From assembly GCA_002731945.1 (NCBI GenBank), contig PCCF01000014.1, positions 1-33,189 on the forward strand: DNA of 33,189 nt, read 5' to 3'. This DNA comes from Rhodobiaceae bacterium. GTDB lineage: Bacteria > Pseudomonadota > Alphaproteobacteria > MED-G09. Shown in pieces: positions 31,330 to 33,189 of this stretch (position 1 is its first letter; each line of letters begins with the position of its first letter). Both the position numbers and the translations under genes were made by a program. The notes under the pieces were generated by a model. It did no database searches, was not told where the DNA came from, and saw only the letters and a list, made by a program, of their open reading frames with translations.

Positions 31330-32361
31330 TTATCTGAAAACTTCCCTTATTTTTTTAATAAAGAAATGCACATTCTCCTCTGGTGTTGTTTTAAGAACTC
31401 CATGCCCCAAGCCACACACCCACCCGGTTCTTTCTTCCTCCGATATAGATTCAACTTGCCCTATATATTCGTCAAAATCTCTTTTAAAATCATCAAGAGG
31501 TTTTGAAAGTATCTCCGGGCTAAAGTTCCCTTGTATAAATCCTGTATTGGTATTATTTAACCAATATGAGAGTGTTTTGTTTTGATCAACTCCGATCCCA
31601 GCTAATTTTGTTTCCGAATTATTCATTTCTTGCATAAAAAATTCACTCTCAAAGGGATGTTTTGAGAAATACCCAACTTTCCCATCATGTGGCTCGATTA
31701 AATGCTTGTATATATCTCTTGAGTAGATCTCATAAGCCTCTTTATCAGAAATGCTACCGGCAGAAGTGTCAAATATCATAATTATTTCCGCTCCCGAATT
31801 GAGCTGTAAAGAAATATTCTTTTTTATCAGAGGAAATATTTTCTCATAAAGAGTTTTGTTAAGAAATTCGTTATGAAACCCTTCTTCATAAAATTCACCT
31901 TTATTAATGCCAACAGCGTATGACAAAATAGTCCAAGGTCCGCCCACAAAACCAATTAAACTTTTTTTGTTATCTAGTAGGTCGCGTGTCTGATGTATTG
32001 CCTCACCTTGAAATTCCATATGTCTTATTGCTTCTTCGGGTGAAGTTAGCTCTTGATAATTGTCAGACTTTAAAAAGTTCTTAAAGATTGGACCAGGATT
32101 GAACTCTAATTTCATACCTAATGCTTCCAAAGGAAAAAGAATATCGCTAAAGAGTATAGCAACATCAAAATCAAACTCGTTTATTGGACCTAAAGCAGTT
32201 TCTGCAGCGAGTTTAGGAGTTTTACAAAGTTCTTCAAAAGAATGTCTTTTCTTGAGGGTTTGGTAATGCGAATGATACCTTCCTGCCTGCCTCATAAACC
32301 AAATAGGAGGTGTCTTTTGAGGAATCCTACTAACAGCATTTGTAAATAATTGATTAGACAT
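31330..32361 (-). CDS. hemE: Uroporphyrinogen decarboxylase
   Basis: Removes the four acetate carboxyls of uroporphyrinogen III to give coproporphyrinogen III. 343 residues, normal length. The N-terminal signature P-I-W-F-M-R24-Q-A-G-R28-Y carries both substrate-binding Arg residues. F-S-D73-I-L-F-P holds the key Asp. G-F-V-G-G-P-W-T and the C-terminal G-N-F-S-P and G-L-G-H-G-V segments are standard. It lies 12 bases after the hemC-hemD gene and 20 bases before hemF. Confidence 0.97.
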   Translation of the reverse strand: MSNQLFTNAVSRIPQKTPPIWFMRQAGRYHSHYQTLKKRHSFEELCKTPKLAAETALGPINEFDFDVAILFSDILFPLEALGMKLEFNPGPIFKNFLKSDNYQELTSPEEAIRHMEFQGEAIHQTRDLLDNKKSLIGFVGGPWTILSYAVGINKGEFYEEGFHNEFLNKTLYEKIFPLIKKNISLQLNSGAEIIMIFDTSAGSISDKEAYEIYSRDIYKHLIEPHDGKVGYFSKHPFESEFFMQEMNNSETKLAGIGVDQNKTLSYWLNNTNTGFIQGNFSPEILSKPLDDFKRDFDEYIGQVESISEEERTGWVCGLGHGVLKTTPEENVHFFIKKIREVFR

Positions 32362-32373
32362 ATAAATAATTCC

Positions 32374-33189
32374 TTAATTATTAATCAGATTCTTTGTAAC
32401 CTCATCATATGAAAGAAAAATTGTAATTTTATCTTCTTTAATCTTCTTTTTGATAATTTCATAAGTATTCCCCGGTCCGCATGCGTGAAAACAATCTGAA
32501 ATAGTTGGAAATCTTTCTAATACATACTCAAATGCCGACCCGCTCATCCAATAGAAATGGGTTTTTTGCGAAAGGTCTTCCTTTATATCTAAACGTTTAA
32601 GTTTATAGGTGGCTATCTTTTCATCAAATTCGTTCTTGGGTGAATCCTTGTGGGTTAGCTTTACCCAATTTTTATTTTCCGAGAGATGATCAATTCCTGG
32701 ATTCATATTTTCTCCTAAACTATCTGAAGTGCCGTTAACCCAAAATCCTCTCTCAGATAATTTAAACCAAGTTTTTAGCCCACTAACCCATAATAAATTT
32801 GATTGACGAATTTTGGTCTGATCGGGGACTGCATTAGCCCTGCTTACCCATATATTCTTTTTCTTTAGAGAAGAGACTTCTTCAATACTTTCATTTATCA
32901 CGTGACGACGAAAAAGATTATATTTCTCTAGATCATTCGGAAAAAATGCATCTTTATTGATTTTATGCCATTCTGGAAGATCTTCCCGTTCTATTCTCCT
33001 TTCATTTAGGACAACTTTTTCGTCAGTCAGACCTTTAATAGTAACAACATTTCCAAATTTCATATTTTCAACACTCACCCCAATTTTTTGATGGCATCCT
33101 CCCCCATACTGCGACAAGGTATCTCTTTCCTTTGAGACTGATTGAAATACTTTATTATCGTTTATCTTTTGGACCATATCTATGATTTC
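32374..33189 (-). CDS. Hydroxymethylbilane synthase (C-terminal part) fused to a uroporphyrinogen-III synthase-like domain
   Basis: The frame is open to the window edge, so at least 271 residues of a longer protein are seen; the ATG at 33177 is internal. The first part matches HemC domain 3: E-R-D-T-L, then G-G-G-C-H-Q-K-I-G, whose Cys carries the dipyrromethane cofactor, then strands to about 55-60 residues in. Instead of ending there, it continues about 200 residues with I-W-V-S-R, L-S-E-R-G-F-W-V-N-G, Y-W-M-S-G-S-A-F and A-C-G-P-G-N-T-Y-E, which resembles the very divergent HemD. I infer a HemC-HemD fusion making uroporphyrinogen III. It would feed hemE, which starts 12 bases later. The HemD part is less certain than the HemC part. 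Confidence 0.75.
   Translation of the reverse strand, partial: EIIDMVQKINDNKVFQSVSKERDTLSQYGGGCHQKIGVSVENMKFGNVVTIKGLTDEKVVLNERRIEREDLPEWHKINKDAFFPNDLEKYNLFRRHVINESIEEVSSLKKKNIWVSRANAVPDQTKIRQSNLLWVSGLKTWFKLSERGFWVNGTSDSLGENMNPGIDHLSENKNWVKLTHKDSPKNEFDEKIATYKLKRLDIKEDLSQKTHFYWMSGSAFEYVLERFPTISDCFHACGPGNTYEIIKKKIKEDKITIFLSYDEVTKNLINN

Noticed and set aside
1-33189. Mobile elements, CRISPR arrays or prophage in the accessory middle
   Set aside because: No transposase, integrase, terminal repeats, spaced direct repeats or phage genes are visible, and base composition and codon use look uniform by eye.

Overview
The window is 33 kb of AT-rich, tightly packed bacterial chromosome. It holds 31 protein-coding genes, two of them cut by the window edges, and one tRNA-Met. 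No gap between genes exceeds about 120 bases. I see no insertion sequences, phage genes, rRNA or CRISPR array. Several gene families point to an alphaproteobacterium: an ELM1-like protein beside trxB, a TIGR01459-type HAD hydrolase followed by ribF-ileS-lspA and a DUF3035 lipoprotein, HemJ, and an alphaproteobacterial-type MnmA and tRNA-Met. The low GC, minimal spacing and abutting convergent genes suggest a streamlined, probably marine planktonic lineage. That placement is inference and no marker gene fixes the clade.

Layout. 1-2661 (+): the end of an ELM1-like gene, trxB, and a shortened, divergent MutL. 2666-8223 (-): an operon-like run of HAD hydrolase, ribF, ileS, lspA and DUF3035 lipoprotein. 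8324-11565 (+): an SDR, a ferritin-like diiron protein starting at TTG behind a strong Shine-Dalgarno, a D-2-hydroxyacid dehydrogenase and a 72-residue orphan. 11572-13582 (-): mnmA, tRNA-Met and a tyrosine-phosphatase-like protein. 13702-14493 (+): cysQ. 14535-18995 (+): two tandem PQQ-dependent dehydrogenases with C-terminal cytochrome c domains. 18999-20798 (-): a three-gene overlapping cassette with an ExbB/TolQ-like channel, an ExbD/MotB-like single-span protein carrying a YfaP/DUF2135-like beta domain, and an unknown two-span protein. 20906-26830 (+): a six-gene operon of amidohydrolase, two paralogous cytochromes P450, SDR, ThuA-like protein and SDR. 26831-27622 (-): another SDR. 27727-30084 (+): an unaccompanied molybdenum hydroxylase large subunit with the form II motif. 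30081-33189 (-): haem synthesis genes in pathway order, hemC-hemD fusion (partial), hemE, hemF, hemJ.

Function. The two ends are housekeeping: redox, repair, translation, lipoprotein processing, flavin and haem synthesis. The middle (about 14.5-30 kb) is an oxidative catabolic island with PQQ alcohol dehydrogenases, two P450s, four SDRs counting the one at 8.3 kb, an amidohydrolase and a molybdenum hydroxylase. Its haem, flavin and molybdopterin needs fit aerobic life, and HemF is the oxygen-dependent enzyme. The best candidates for undescribed biology are the six-gene P450 operon and the ExbB/ExbD-like three-gene cassette.
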